Virus record (IMG/VR): IMGVR_UViG_3300018432_000024
Location: 1-41,369 of that record
DNA from: a virus
Strand: one strand, 5' to 3'
DNA: 41,369 bases
Below the pieces are notes generated by a model. That model did not search any database and was not told the DNA's origin. It worked only from the letters and a program-made list of their open reading frames with translations. Of this stretch, positions 1-6,496 are shown piece after piece; positions within the stretch are counted from its first letter, which is position 1, and the number at the start of each line of letters is the position of its first letter. Position numbers and translations under genes: made by a program.

Positions 1-61
1 ACATGGAGCCTTTCCGTGGTGGGAGGCTCAACCCCCTGCCCCACACTGCACCCGGATGAAG
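1..61. other. Left window end, noncoding, possible cos-side sequence
   Basis: No gene fits here. The stretch is GC-rich and holds a short inverted repeat (GAGCC at 6-10, GGCTC at 25-29). It follows the HNH gene at 62-361 in the leftward direction. If the genome is circular or cos-joined, this stretch plus 41263-41369 forms a 168-nt gap between HNH and terS, where cos sites of HNH-terminase phages usually lie. No direct repeat shared by the two window ends was seen by eye. Confidence 0.4.
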
Positions 62-361
62 TTAAGAAACATCGAACGGATGAGGTTCGTCCGCGACCAG
101 TTTTATTTTTTTCTTCTTCGCCGCTTGCGCTTCTTCTTGCGTCTTCTGCTTGTGGTGCTGATCGCACAGCAACCGGGCATTGTCCAGAACGTCTAGCCCC
201 CCTAGATGCACGGGAACTATGTGGTCTATGTCGCGCCCAGGAACTGAACACCCGGCGAGCTCGCACACTCCACCGCTTCGTCTCTTAACCAGTGCCCGGA
301 CACGATGCCACTCGCGGCTGTAGGTTCTTCTCGGGCGTCCTGCCCACTTGCTACTGGTCAC
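62..361 (-). CDS. HNH endonuclease, terminase-associated
   Basis: A 99-residue HNH nuclease with a GTG start at 361. Visible motifs are CELAGC (first Cys pair), DIDHIVPVHLGG (the HNH histidine core) and NARLLCDQHH followed by a lysine-rich tail. In HK97-like cos phages, an HNH protein of this size encoded beside terS acts with the terminase in cos cleavage and packaging. Here it reads off the left edge straight towards terS at the right edge, which fits that role if the ends are joined. The start overlaps the end of the preceding broken gene by 11 nt and has no strong Shine-Dalgarno (SD), so translational coupling is likely. Confidence 0.88.
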   Translation of the reverse strand: MTSSKWAGRPRRTYSREWHRVRALVKRRSGGVCELAGCSVPGRDIDHIVPVHLGGLDVLDNARLLCDQHHKQKTQEEAQAAKKKKIKLVADEPHPFDVS

Positions 362-588
362 GGGACTTCAGGTATCCGGGAAAGGTTGCCTGGATTATGT
401 TCGTTGTTAAACCTGCGGCCATGCGGCGCGGAACGCCTGCTCTAATGAGTAATCTATGTAGTGTAGTCCACTTGTGAACTGAGCCACTCCACTTGGCGAA
501 TCCGGCTCCCGATGTCCTACCAGTAGGCCCACAATTTACTACCCGGACCAAAAGGCAATGTGGAACCACCGGTGCTGATTGCTGCCAT
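351..588 (-). pseudogene. Frame-broken conserved small phage protein
   Basis: A strong AGGAGGTGA SD sits just before the ATG at 588. That frame encodes about 23 residues ending LPFGPGSKLWAYW and stops at a TAG (517-519). The other forward frame continues at once with GAGFAKW, HKWTTLHRLL, MAAGLTTNI and PGYLK, and stops at 351. From memory, actinophage proteins of this type read LWxYWTxGxGFAKW without a break. Removing the four bases TAGG (516-519) would give YWTSGAGFAKW exactly. It is therefore a frameshift mutation, an assembly error, or a +1 recoding event at the TAG. The function is unknown; it lies just upstream of the HNH/terminase genes. Confidence 0.6.
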
Positions 589-642
589 GACATCACCTCC
601 TAATATTTGATTAACCGGGTCGAATACGTTACATTTTCCCTG

Positions 643-1179
643 TTAGGATTCTTCTTCACGTTCTAGTTTACCCAGCCGAGAAACGAGGAGGCTTCTGTCT
701 CTCTTGGAGGAGTTACAGGACAGACACGCGGTGGTTAGATTGCTCCATGAATCATCAAAAGATTTACTGATCGGGTCTATGTGATCCAGGCTTAGTTTAT
801 TGGTTGACCCGCAGTAGGAGCACCAATCATTGCGAATAAATATTGCATATTGTTCCCGTGCGTACCAGCAGCCCGAGTTCGCATTTAGTGTTACTGTTCT
901 CCGTCTATGGCCTTCTGCCCTGCGGATTGCCCTACCTTGTGCGGTTTGGACACGTCTTTGACGGCTCTCGCGTTTTAACTGCCGAACCCTTTCAATATTT
1001 TCTCGGTCCCATTTCCTCTTGTTGGCACCTTCTCGATCTTTGTTTCGCTTGTAGTAATCTTTTCTTCTCTCCGCCGCGCAGACGGTGCACTCTCGTTTGT
1101 ATCCATCTGAGGAGTAACGATCTTTATGAAAACTGCTTGCCTCCTTCACGTCTCCGCACCTAAAACAAGCCTTCTCCAA
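643..1179 (-). CDS. HNH homing-type endonuclease with N-terminal zinc finger
   Basis: 178 residues from a TTG start at 1179, inside the 3' end of the glycosyltransferase gene (20-nt overlap). Residues about 5-35 form a treble-clef-like finger (CFRCG, then F, then CTVC). The middle is very basic and helical, as in DNA-binding linkers. The C-terminus carries the HNH core: CSYCG, LSLDHIDPIS, NLTTACLSCNSSKRD. Free-standing HNH genes of this build are typical mobile genes of phages. The same finger type recurs at 16851-17549 and 12760-13044. The TTG start is chosen because the first Cys pair follows at once; a GAGG lies about 9 nt upstream. Confidence 0.85.
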   Translation of the reverse strand: MEKACFRCGDVKEASSFHKDRYSSDGYKRECTVCAAERRKDYYKRNKDREGANKRKWDRENIERVRQLKRESRQRRVQTAQGRAIRRAEGHRRRTVTLNANSGCWYAREQYAIFIRNDWCSYCGSTNKLSLDHIDPISKSFDDSWSNLTTACLSCNSSKRDRSLLVSRLGKLEREEES

Positions 1180-1798
1180 CTAGAGCCCTCATTTCGTCTT
1201 CGGTTTGAGCCAATTCATATTTTCTCATGAGCTCTGAATTATTCTGATTCATCACTCGATGATCGCCCTCATGCCATAGACACCTAAGTGTATAGGGGAT
1301 GGCGGCATAGTTCCCGTAGATAATTGCTAGTGCTTGTCTCTGTGCACTATCTTCCGCCCCCCATTTTGAAAACCGTTCATCGTAACCAAGCCACGCATCA
1401 CGATGAATAGCCAAAGATCCTGTGCAAAAGGGAAGCGTGTAATCAAGATCTAGTGTTCGTGGGTCTGCGCCCGCGATTATCTTCTCGCTAGCTGCTTCAT
1501 TGTAATACGCTGTTTGTGAGAACATTGGCAACCAGGTACCGGACCTACGGACGATCTCCGCTGATTCTTCGATACTCTGTACATCTGGCAGGCAATCAGC
1601 GCCGTAAATTAGGAACACGTCCCCAGTAGCTTCTCTCGCCGCTTTATTGGCTAGCCGGGAGAAGTTGAAAGGTCCTGTGTCGTCATCCATTCCCACGCAG
1701 AGTTCGTAGGGGAGTTTGTACCACATTTTCTTGATGCGATTCCATGCGGCTTCCCTTGGCCCGTTATCGGTTCTCCAGGGGATGAGGATGCTAATCAT
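1160..1798 (-). CDS. GT2-like glycosyltransferase (GT-A fold)
   Basis: 212 residues. The N-terminus MISILIPWR is the first strand of a GT-A fold. FLIYGADCLPD resembles the DXD sugar-nucleotide/metal site, and FCTGSLAIHRDAW plus KWGAEDSAQR match the acceptor/catalytic segment of galactosyl- and GalNAc-transferase-like GT2/GT7-C proteins. It has no membrane segment. It probably moves a sugar from a nucleotide sugar to a virion protein, DNA or host glycan; the acceptor cannot be read from sequence. It starts inside the end of the preceding small gene (8-nt overlap). A second, unrelated GT4 gene lies after the capsid gene, so the phage may decorate its own particle. Confidence 0.8.
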   Translation of the reverse strand: MISILIPWRTDNGPREAAWNRIKKMWYKLPYELCVGMDDDTGPFNFSRLANKAAREATGDVFLIYGADCLPDVQSIEESAEIVRRSGTWLPMFSQTAYYNEAASEKIIAGADPRTLDLDYTLPFCTGSLAIHRDAWLGYDERFSKWGAEDSAQRQALAIIYGNYAAIPYTLRCLWHEGDHRVMNQNNSELMRKYELAQTEDEMRALVGEGLF

Positions 1799-1973
1799 CG
1801 TTGAGGTGTTTATAGCAGAGACCGGTTTCTACCTGGCAAGCTACACAGTCCCAGCAGTGAAGGGTCGTAGCCGCAAGGTTTAAGGCGCTGGCCTCTGTAA
1901 GACGGGAACCATCGGGCTGGTATACTACTTCTTCATCCAGGTTAATATCTGGACCGATTGTGTACTTAGCCAT
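1791..1973 (-). CDS. Small Cys-rich hypothetical protein
   Basis: 60 residues starting MAKYTIGPD. The ATG at 1973 is chosen because an AGGGGGA SD precedes it; a longer frame reaching 2084 overlaps the upstream gene and lacks an SD. The C-terminus has CWDCVAC...LCYKH, which could bind one metal ion. It overlaps the glycosyltransferase start. No family was recognised. Confidence 0.65.
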   Translation of the reverse strand: MAKYTIGPDINLDEEVVYQPDGSRLTEASALNLAATTLHCWDCVACQVETGLCYKHLNDD

Positions 1974-1996
1974 CCGGTTCCCCCTTGACGAGTTGT

Positions 1997-2197
1997 TTAG
2001 GCTGGACGGATGATGAAGTATCCGCCTGCTGTGTCGGTGGAGCTGCTCCAATAGTAGCTTCGGTGACAGCCGCCTTTTTTCCAAGTTAGTGGCCGGTCAC
2101 TGTTATCCTGAGCCCAGTTGGCGGCGGCTTTGCTGGAATCAACTCGTGCGATGACAGAAGTGGTTTTTGGGGTGATGTAGTCGACGATCCAAGACAT
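1997..2197 (-). CDS. Micro-protein, beta-beta-alpha-beta layout, paralogue of 2951-3148
   Basis: 66 residues from the ATG at 2197, preceded by a GGAGAA SD. Two short strands (MSWIVDYI, SVIARVD), a helix (SSKAAANWAQD), then LTWKK, SYYWSSS and GGYFIIR. The LxWKx...SYxxSSx...GGxYxI pattern is shared with the protein at 2951-3148, so the two are paralogues. It is the first gene after the tRNA region and has its own promoter (2230-2258). Its function is unknown. Confidence 0.7.
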   Translation of the reverse strand: MSWIVDYITPKTTSVIARVDSSKAAANWAQDNSDRPLTWKKGGCHRSYYWSSSTDTAGGYFIIRPA

Positions 2198-2229
2198 TAG
2201 TTTCTCCGCTCTGTTTTGCTTGTGATTAC

Positions 2230-2258
2230 AAGATAGCATGAGCGGTTCTGAGTGTCCA
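2230..2258 (-). promoter_or_regulatory. Sigma70-type promoter for the 2197 gene
   Basis: On the minus strand: TGGACA (2258-2253), 17-nt spacer, TATCTT (2235-2230). The ATG is 32 nt downstream with an SD between, so this is a leadered transcript. The -35 matches TTGACA in five of six bases. Confidence 0.5.
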
Positions 2259-2304
2259 GTCGGACTACCACTTTCGTGTGAAATCGGTCGGAAATACTTC
2301 CAGT

Positions 2305-2378
2305 TGGCGCAGCCCGAGGGGCTTGAACCCTCATCTTCCGGTTTTGGAGACCGACGCTTTTCTTTAAGCTAGAGCTAC
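2305..2378 (-). tRNA. trnW: tRNA-Trp (anticodon CCA), 3' CCA encoded
   Basis: Read on the minus strand: acceptor GTAGCTC (2378-2372) pairs with GGGCTGC (2315-2309), using two G-T pairs. The D stem is GCTT/AAGC with a short six-base loop. The anticodon stem TCGGT/ACCGG carries loop CTCCAAA, giving anticodon CCA at 2347-2345. The T arm is GAGGG-TTCAAGC-CCCTC. The discriminator G (2308) is followed by a genomic CCA (2307-2305). Actinophages often carry tRNA-Trp. The D loop is short and lacks the usual GG. Confidence 0.82.
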
Positions 2379-2486
2379 TAGGACCGGGGCGGTGTAGCCG
2401 CTTTCACTAGGGACCGACCCCCGGTTTTGTAGATAACTGGTGGTACCCAGTTATCCGCTTCGCTTTGGAGCTATTTAACTACTTCG

Positions 2487-2518
2487 TAAGCGACTAGTGG
2501 CCACTAGTTATTCGCTTA
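2487..2518. repeat. Palindrome with extended arms (cruciform-like)
   Basis: TAAGCGA (2487-2493) pairs with TCGCTTA (2512-2518) around the perfect 16-bp palindrome at 2493-2508, with only a three-base TAT asymmetry. Confidence 0.75.
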
Positions 2519-2682
2519 GCACTAACACTGCTAGATCAAATAATTTCAAGAACCTGCCCGTAACTTGATCAGAGTCAGAGGGGCAGGCTGTTACGCGTCA
2601 GATTCCGGTCCACTACGCGCCTAAAACAAAAACCCTGTGGGCATCAACCGGTCGAGAGGTCACACAGAGCGTTATAGAAGCA

Positions 2683-2725
2683 CACTAGTCGTGGTGGAGA
2701 TTCCGCTAGGCGGGAACGACTAGTG
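2683..2725. repeat. 10-bp inverted repeat sharing the ACTAGT core
   Basis: CACTAGTCGT at 2683-2692 and its exact reverse complement at 2716-2725, with a 23-nt loop that contains a smaller TTCC/GGAA dyad. The right arm repeats the 11-mer found at 2491. Confidence 0.7.
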
Positions 2726-2731
2726 GCTGGA

Positions 2732-2750
2732 CCCAGCCTACTCAGCTGGG
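2732..2750 (-). terminator. Short hairpin after the 2757 gene
   Basis: CCCAGC (2732-2737) and GCTGGG (2745-2750) form a hairpin just past the stop of the leftward gene ending at 2757. There is no clear U-run, so termination is only possible. Confidence 0.35.
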
Positions 2751-2756
2751 AGTACC

Positions 2757-2951
2757 TTAATCCTTATCTTTATACACTCGCCAATGTTGACCGTTGAGGT
2801 CTGGTTTCGTGTACCAGTAAGTTCCACCGAAGAGGGAACTACTTTTCCTCCAGTTTCCCCACACTTCTTTTTTAGCTTGGGCGACGGATGGGAAGTTTCC
2901 GTAAAACTTTTCAACCCTATCAGATTGGACTTTAACCAGTCGAAAGGTCAT
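2757..2951 (-). CDS. Micro-protein, beta-beta-alpha-beta layout
   Basis: 64 residues: strand (MTFRLVKVQ), turn, strand (VEKFYGNF), helix (SVAQAKKEVWGNW), then aromatic strands (GGTYWYTK, HWRVYKDKD). The start overlaps the stop of the preceding gene (TAATG). Same size and layout as its neighbour at 2951-3148, with weaker identity. No known family was recognised. Confidence 0.68.
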   Translation of the reverse strand: MTFRLVKVQSDRVEKFYGNFPSVAQAKKEVWGNWRKSSSLFGGTYWYTKPDLNGQHWRVYKDKD

Positions 2952-3148
2952 TAGTCCTCGCTGACAATGTAATAAGTTCCACCCGAACTGTAAGAAGCTT
3001 GGTAACTAGCTTTCCCCGAGTTGACTCGTTTCCATTTCAACCCAGAACCTTCATATTTGGCGGCTAGATTCTTTCCGGTTTTTTCGTCACTCGCTTTAGC
3101 TACCAGTGTCGCCCGGCCTTTGCTGTCCACTCGCTCTACGCTATACAA
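2951..3148 (-). CDS. Micro-protein, paralogue of 1997-2197
   Basis: 65 residues from a TTG start at 3148, with AGGAG six bases upstream. Strands MYSVERVD and TLVAKASD, a helix (GKNLAAKYEG), LKWKRV, then SYSSGGTYYIVSED. The tail motif matches the gene at 1997-2197. It probably arose by duplication on either side of the tRNA region. Its function is unknown. Confidence 0.68.
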   Translation of the reverse strand: MYSVERVDSKGRATLVAKASDEKTGKNLAAKYEGSGLKWKRVNSGKASYQASYSSGGTYYIVSED

Positions 3149-3156
3149 TTAAGCTC

Positions 3157-3324
3157 CTAGTAATAGAGTCCGTTTTCTATATCTTGGATTAGTAGCTCAT
3201 CGTCTCGAAGTTCTTCTAGCGTTTTAATTCGGTCCTCGACGATGTCCACCGTATCCCAGTCTAGCTTACGGTAGGCGTCTTGTAAAGCGAGATACGCATC
3301 TTTTAAGAGCGTAAGTGTATTCAC
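3157..3324 (-). CDS. Small acidic helical protein
   Basis: 55 residues, GTG start at 3324 with a perfect AGGAGG SD seven bases upstream. The sequence is mostly charged helix (LLKDAYLALQDAYRKLDW, VEDRIKTLEELRDDELL) and ends NGLYY. It lies tightly between the VRR-NUC gene and the 3148 gene. No family was recognised. Confidence 0.7.
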   Translation of the reverse strand: MNTLTLLKDAYLALQDAYRKLDWDTVDIVEDRIKTLEELRDDELLIQDIENGLYY

Positions 3325-3335
3325 TCTTTAACCTC

Positions 3336-3659
3336 CTATTGGAGGAATTCCACAATCTCTTCCCAGTCACGGGGCCGCCATATTTTTCCGTTAGCGGCGG
3401 AGATCCATTCCGCTTGGCCCGGTCTCAGTCTCCCGGTATCACTCTTCAACTCTACGAGGACAATAAGACCGTCGCGGGCAAGTACGAGGTCAGGAAACCC
3501 TGGACTCCCGGCAAGAGGGACTCTCCATTTCCCGGAGGAAAACACAGAAGGGCAGTGACACCAAAACCAATTGTGCCCTTCGGCGAGTTTGATAACTTTC
3601 TTTTGAAAGTCTTTCTCGCTGATTCCTTCTTTGGGCCTCGCAGCGGGGTAGGAAGCCAT
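3336..3659 (-). CDS. VRR-NUC domain nuclease
   Basis: 107 residues of the PD-(D/E)XK superfamily. Visible active-site pattern: SEKDFQKKV (E15), GSPGFPDLVLARDG (D57), LIVLVELKSDTG (E70, K72) and GQAEW (Q82). These make up the VRR-NUC fold, which acts on branched or nicked DNA in recombination and repair; phage versions are often tied to resolving replication intermediates. It shares the unit with small genes at 3157-4019 and probably supports late replication or packaging. Length is normal for stand-alone phage VRR-NUC proteins. Confidence 0.88.
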   Translation of the reverse strand: MASYPAARPKEGISEKDFQKKVIKLAEGHNWFWCHCPSVFSSGKWRVPLAGSPGFPDLVLARDGLIVLVELKSDTGRLRPGQAEWISAANGKIWRPRDWEEIVEFLQ

Positions 3660-3678
3660 CTTGTCTCGGCCTCCTTGG

Positions 3679-3828
3679 TTACTTTAGGGGTGTGTACTTC
3701 ACGTTATAGTCTCTAACGTCTTTGTCTTTTTTTAGTCCGTCTACGAGTGTCTTCAACTCGTCTTCCGTATAGACGTTGAGGATTCGATATTTGCTTTCGC
3801 CTTTGAAAATATATTTCACGGTCCACAT
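3679..3828 (-). CDS. Micro-protein, beta-beta-alpha-beta layout
   Basis: 49 residues from the ATG at 3828: WTVKYIF, KYRILNVY, helix TEDELKTLVDGLKKD, and VRDYNVKYTP. A longer start at 3888 would overlap the upstream gene by 43 nt, so the shorter one is preferred, although its SD is weak. It belongs to the same size and layout group as several plus-strand proteins. Confidence 0.55.
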   Translation of the reverse strand: MWTVKYIFKGESKYRILNVYTEDELKTLVDGLKKDKDVRDYNVKYTPLK

Positions 3829-3845
3829 GTCCCGGTAAATAATGT

Positions 3846-4019
3846 TTACTTCCCCTGTTTCTTCATTTTTTCCGCGCATTTCGGGCAACGCGGGGCAGAT
3901 GCGGACGACCCGTTACCAGGTTTCAGAACCCAGCCGCAAAGCGCTCGAGGGTAGATGAGACCTAGTTTATAGAGGCCGTAGCTTATATTCCCGGCTTCAT
4001 GTAAATATTCTCGGCTCAT
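3846..4019 (-). CDS. Small protein with CPKC pair
   Basis: 57 residues, ATG at 4019 with AAAGGG upstream. The N-terminal half is helical (EYLHEAGNISYGLYKLG); the C-terminal half has CGW and CPKC followed by lysines, a possible small zinc site. It is the first gene of the unit running down to 2757. Unknown function. Confidence 0.65.
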   Translation of the reverse strand: MSREYLHEAGNISYGLYKLGLIYPRALCGWVLKPGNGSSASAPRCPKCAEKMKKQGK

Positions 4020-4097
4020 ATTTTTGCCCTTTGCTTCTTAGTGGCTAATCGGCTGGGCGTTAGGTGGCTTAATGGGCGTTTAAACAGTCATTAAAGC

Positions 4098-4146
4098 GAA
4101 GAAACCAAGGGACTCTAGGTAGCGGTGTGAGTCCCTTGGTTTCTTC
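4098..4146 (-). terminator. Long hairpin terminator after the FtsK/HTH unit
   Basis: A perfect 18-bp inverted repeat, arms 4098-4115 and 4129-4146, with a 13-nt loop. The arm ends in GGTTTCTTC on both strands, so it could stop transcription from either side. It lies 156 nt after the last gene of the unit. Confidence 0.7.
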
Positions 4147-4152
4147 TGGAAG

Positions 4153-4192
4153 GTTTCCGGAGGCTGCCACCAAGGGCGATCAATCCGGAAAC
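4153..4192. repeat. 9-bp inverted repeat
   Basis: GTTTCCGGA (4153-4161) and TCCGGAAAC (4184-4192) flank a 22-nt loop, directly beside the long terminator hairpin. Confidence 0.65.
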
Positions 4193-4301
4193 AGAACCGC
4201 GTTATTAAGCTCCCACGTCTATCCAAAGGTGTGCGCTGGGATGCTAATAACCACGGGAAATAAAAACCCTCCTACCTATAAGCAAAAGGCGTTACAAACG
4301 G

Positions 4302-4769
4302 TTAATAGCGACCGTTACCCTCCGAAGCGGATGCTAAAAACTGTTTAGTTCGGGGCTTAGGCGGACTTGCCCACTCAGAAACCAACTTCCCTCTTGCCCG
4401 AAACCATCTGACTCGCACCGCGGCGGGGGTTGTGTTTAGGCGGTAAGCGATGACTTCCGCATAACTCCCGTGGCTGTATCCCCCGTCACAGATACAAGCT
4501 ACTACTTCGGTTTCAGCTGGGGAGAGGCCTGCGATGAAAGAAACTTCAGCTACGAAGCCACTAACAGAGGCAAGGGCCGAAGTGTACTGAGGTTCCTGCT
4601 CTGCTAACTCCACTAGGTCTTCATGGGGTAGGAGTATATCTCTCTTCCCGTTGTGTCTCTCTATCTGAGGCATATAGCCTAAGATGTCATCTGCGGTGGC
4701 TTCTAGGGGGTTTAAGCCGCGTTTCTCGCATTCTAGCACCCATCCGCAGCCCAGTTCTTCATTCTTCAT
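4302..4769 (-). CDS. Sigma region 4-like helix-turn-helix protein
   Basis: 155 residues. The C-terminal part (about 83-133) reads LSPAETEVVACI...SYAEVIAYRLNTTPAAVRVRWFRARGKL. This follows sigma factor region 4 and LuxR-type HTH proteins: a first helix, then [S/A]YxEhA, turn, and the recognition helix TPAAVRVRWFRARGKL. No region 2 is visible, so it is not a complete sigma factor. It could be a promoter-binding activator or an anti-host regulator. The start (TAATG) overlaps the stop of the FtsK-like gene, so the two are coupled. It is the last gene of its unit. Confidence 0.68.
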   Translation of the reverse strand: MKNEELGCGWVLECEKRGLNPLEATADDILGYMPQIERHNGKRDILLPHEDLVELAEQEPQYTSALASVSGFVAEVSFIAGLSPAETEVVACICDGGYSHGSYAEVIAYRLNTTPAAVRVRWFRARGKLVSEWASPPKPRTKQFLASASEGNGRY

Positions 4770-6319
4770 TACGCCCCCTTAAATGCCTCGTAGGATAACT
4801 TCTCTAAGTATGTCGTCTTATACCGGTTAATGATTTCTGTCTTGTTCTCGGTGTCCATAAGGAAGACGCTTTGGAACCGGTTCGGTGTCGGGTCCTCTAT
4901 AACTGCCCGGAACTCTCCAGTCTTTAGTGTATTGGTTGCCCAGCCCTGGGTGTGTAGTTCCTTCAGTAGGGTTCTGGACCCATGAACGTCTTGCTTCATT
5001 GCTATTGTAGCATGGAACTGGGAACGTGTTTCAGTAACACCAAGGTCTCTCATGGATCCGTTTTGCGAGAGGGCGAGGAGAATGAGCCGGGCTTTCCTAG
5101 CTCTCTTAGCAAGTCCTTCATACTGCTTGTTGAACTTGGCCCCACCTTGTCTCACTAACTCAGGGAACTCGTCTATTATGAACCAGATCGCCGGGCCCAT
5201 GTCATACACAGCTGGAGCTTTAGGATCTTCGACTTTCCTAGCGCCTACGGCCTGTTCTCTTGCTTCACAGACCCTAAGTACCCCGTCTAGGAGGGCCAGG
5301 GATTCGTCAAGCGTCTTTGCCAAGGGTGCCGCCAGCACGGGTTCCCAGAGGGACAACGTGGCCCCTGAGGCCATGTCACTACCAAATATGCACATCTCCG
5401 GATCAGCGTGGACATAGGCGAGGATACTTTCCCCGAATTCGCTCTTTCCGGATCCACTTTGTCCGACTACTAGGGTGTGTTTGGGTTCGTGGAGGTAGGT
5501 TTGGTTATTGGGTCCAACCCCCATGAGCACGGGCCATTCGACGGGAAGCCGGGAGTCAATCAGCGGGTGGGGGATAGGTTCGCTGATAGGATTATCTTTG
5601 ATGTAGATTTCCACATCAGTAGCTAGATCCGCAGATTCCACGATAGAGACGGAACCAGGTCGTAAAGATAGAACACTCTCTAGCCGCCGTCTTGTTCCAT
5701 AAACGTTGTGGGGGTCTTGTCCGGGTCGTAGACGAACTACCAGCCGGGGAACTCCGCGAGGAGTTGTCACGTCGATAAGGTGCGAGCCTTTAAATTCGTC
5801 AATTATTTCTGCGACCAGGATCCACCGATCGACGTACCTATTTGCGGATCCAGTTACGGTATACCTTTTGTTCGTCACTCGTATAACGGATAGCGTTAAA
5901 CTCAGGAGAAAGTACGTTATGAGGAAGGATCTGGGTAGGAGGGAGGCTTGAACGATCGCGATAGAACAGCCAGCTGTGAAGAGAACTAGGGAAACGTAGG
6001 CTCTTTCTGCGAGGCCGTCTAGGCGCTTCTCAACTCCTTTATCGAATTTCTTGGGTGAGATTTTAGAGACGGGTGGGCCGACGTGTTCCCCCCAGCCTGC
6101 GACGCCGATAACGAAGAAGGCGGTGATGAGATTTGTTAGCCAAATGTAGTCAGGGAGGACATAGTGCAAGTACACCCCAGCTGCAATTGGCAGGGCGAGG
6201 GCCGCTAGATACTTCCAGGTTTTCTTTATTTTCCTGGTGTACCTAGCGGCTCTGTTGAGTAACCATTTGACTATCTCGTATCGGAGAAGGTCATCGGTTA
6301 TGCTCTTGTTCCCCGCCAT
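4769..6319 (-). CDS. Membrane-anchored FtsK/SpoIIIE-like DNA translocase
   Basis: 516 residues. Four hydrophobic segments (about 36-55, 58-76, 107-127, 131-146) anchor the N-terminus. A linker follows, then an FtsK-type motor: Walker A GQSGSGKS (286-293) and Walker B IWFIIDE (378-384), then KRARKARLILLALSQ. The layout and the SGSGKSE loop resemble TraB/FtsK-like transfer ATPases of actinobacterial plasmids and integrative elements more than a packaging terminase. No winged-helix gamma domain is obvious. SD AGGGAAG precedes the ATG. It is followed by an HTH gene and preceded by a zinc ribbon and a YdjM-like protein. It may move DNA at the membrane (transfer, segregation or injection); the role is inferred. 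Confidence 0.85.
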   Translation of the reverse strand: MAGNKSITDDLLRYEIVKWLLNRAARYTRKIKKTWKYLAALALPIAAGVYLHYVLPDYIWLTNLITAFFVIGVAGWGEHVGPPVSKISPKKFDKGVEKRLDGLAERAYVSLVLFTAGCSIAIVQASLLPRSFLITYFLLSLTLSVIRVTNKRYTVTGSANRYVDRWILVAEIIDEFKGSHLIDVTTPRGVPRLVVRLRPGQDPHNVYGTRRRLESVLSLRPGSVSIVESADLATDVEIYIKDNPISEPIPHPLIDSRLPVEWPVLMGVGPNNQTYLHEPKHTLVVGQSGSGKSEFGESILAYVHADPEMCIFGSDMASGATLSLWEPVLAAPLAKTLDESLALLDGVLRVCEAREQAVGARKVEDPKAPAVYDMGPAIWFIIDEFPELVRQGGAKFNKQYEGLAKRARKARLILLALSQNGSMRDLGVTETRSQFHATIAMKQDVHGSRTLLKELHTQGWATNTLKTGEFRAVIEDPTPNRFQSVFLMDTENKTEIINRYKTTYLEKLSYEAFKGA

Positions 6320-6328
6320 GTTCTTCCC

Positions 6329-6493
6329 TTACTTGTCGTCCCAACCGTTGCCGCTTTTTGAACAGTTTTTACACACATTAGCTCGCCGGGTGACTGGTTT
6401 GCGGCAATACATACACTCGGCGTTGGCGATTTCGTTCATCCGAGTGGAAATCTTGTTCTTTCCTGCTTCTACTGCTTTACGACCTAATCCCAT
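6329..6493 (-). CDS. Small zinc-ribbon protein
   Basis: 54 residues, ATG at 6493 with AAAGG upstream. A basic N-terminal helix is followed by CMYCRKPVTRRANVCKNCSK, a four-Cys zinc ribbon. It lies tightly between the YdjM-like gene (3-nt gap) and the FtsK-like gene (9-nt gap), so it is probably expressed with them and could bind DNA or a partner of the ATPase. Confidence 0.75.
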   Translation of the reverse strand: MGLGRKAVEAGKNKISTRMNEIANAECMYCRKPVTRRANVCKNCSKSGNGWDDK

Positions 6494-6496
6494 TGG

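Larger units (their letters stand above)
2379..2756. other. Noncoding stretch rich in inverted repeats
   Basis: No open frame with a credible start is visible in this 378-nt gap. It contains a 9-bp hairpin with a 6-nt loop (2432-2455), a 16-bp perfect palindrome ACTAGTGGCCACTAGT (2493-2508) nested within TAAGCGA/TCGCTTA arms (2487-2518), a 7-bp repeat CCTGCCC/GGGCAGG (2553-2587), and a 10-bp repeat CACTAGTCGT/ACGACTAGTG (2683-2725). The word CGACTAGTGGC occurs twice (2491 and 2717). Candidates are structured RNAs, decayed tRNAs or a protein-binding site. No second tRNA could be folded by eye. Confidence 0.6.
4020..4301. other. Intergenic region with two strong dyads
   Basis: This gap between the HTH gene and the 4019 gene holds an 18-bp hairpin (4098-4146) and a second 9-bp dyad (4153-4192). 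A short frame on the plus strand here is not credible (no SD, and it crosses the hairpin). No clear promoter for the 4019 gene was found. Confidence 0.6.

Noticed and set aside
2379-2756. Additional tRNA genes or a CRISPR-like array
   Set aside because: The dyads do not assemble into a cloverleaf with a TTC loop, and there are no evenly spaced direct repeats with spacers.
4127-4348. Short plus-strand frame between the HTH gene and the 4019 gene
   Set aside because: It starts inside the terminator hairpin, lacks an SD and runs into the 3' end of the opposite gene.
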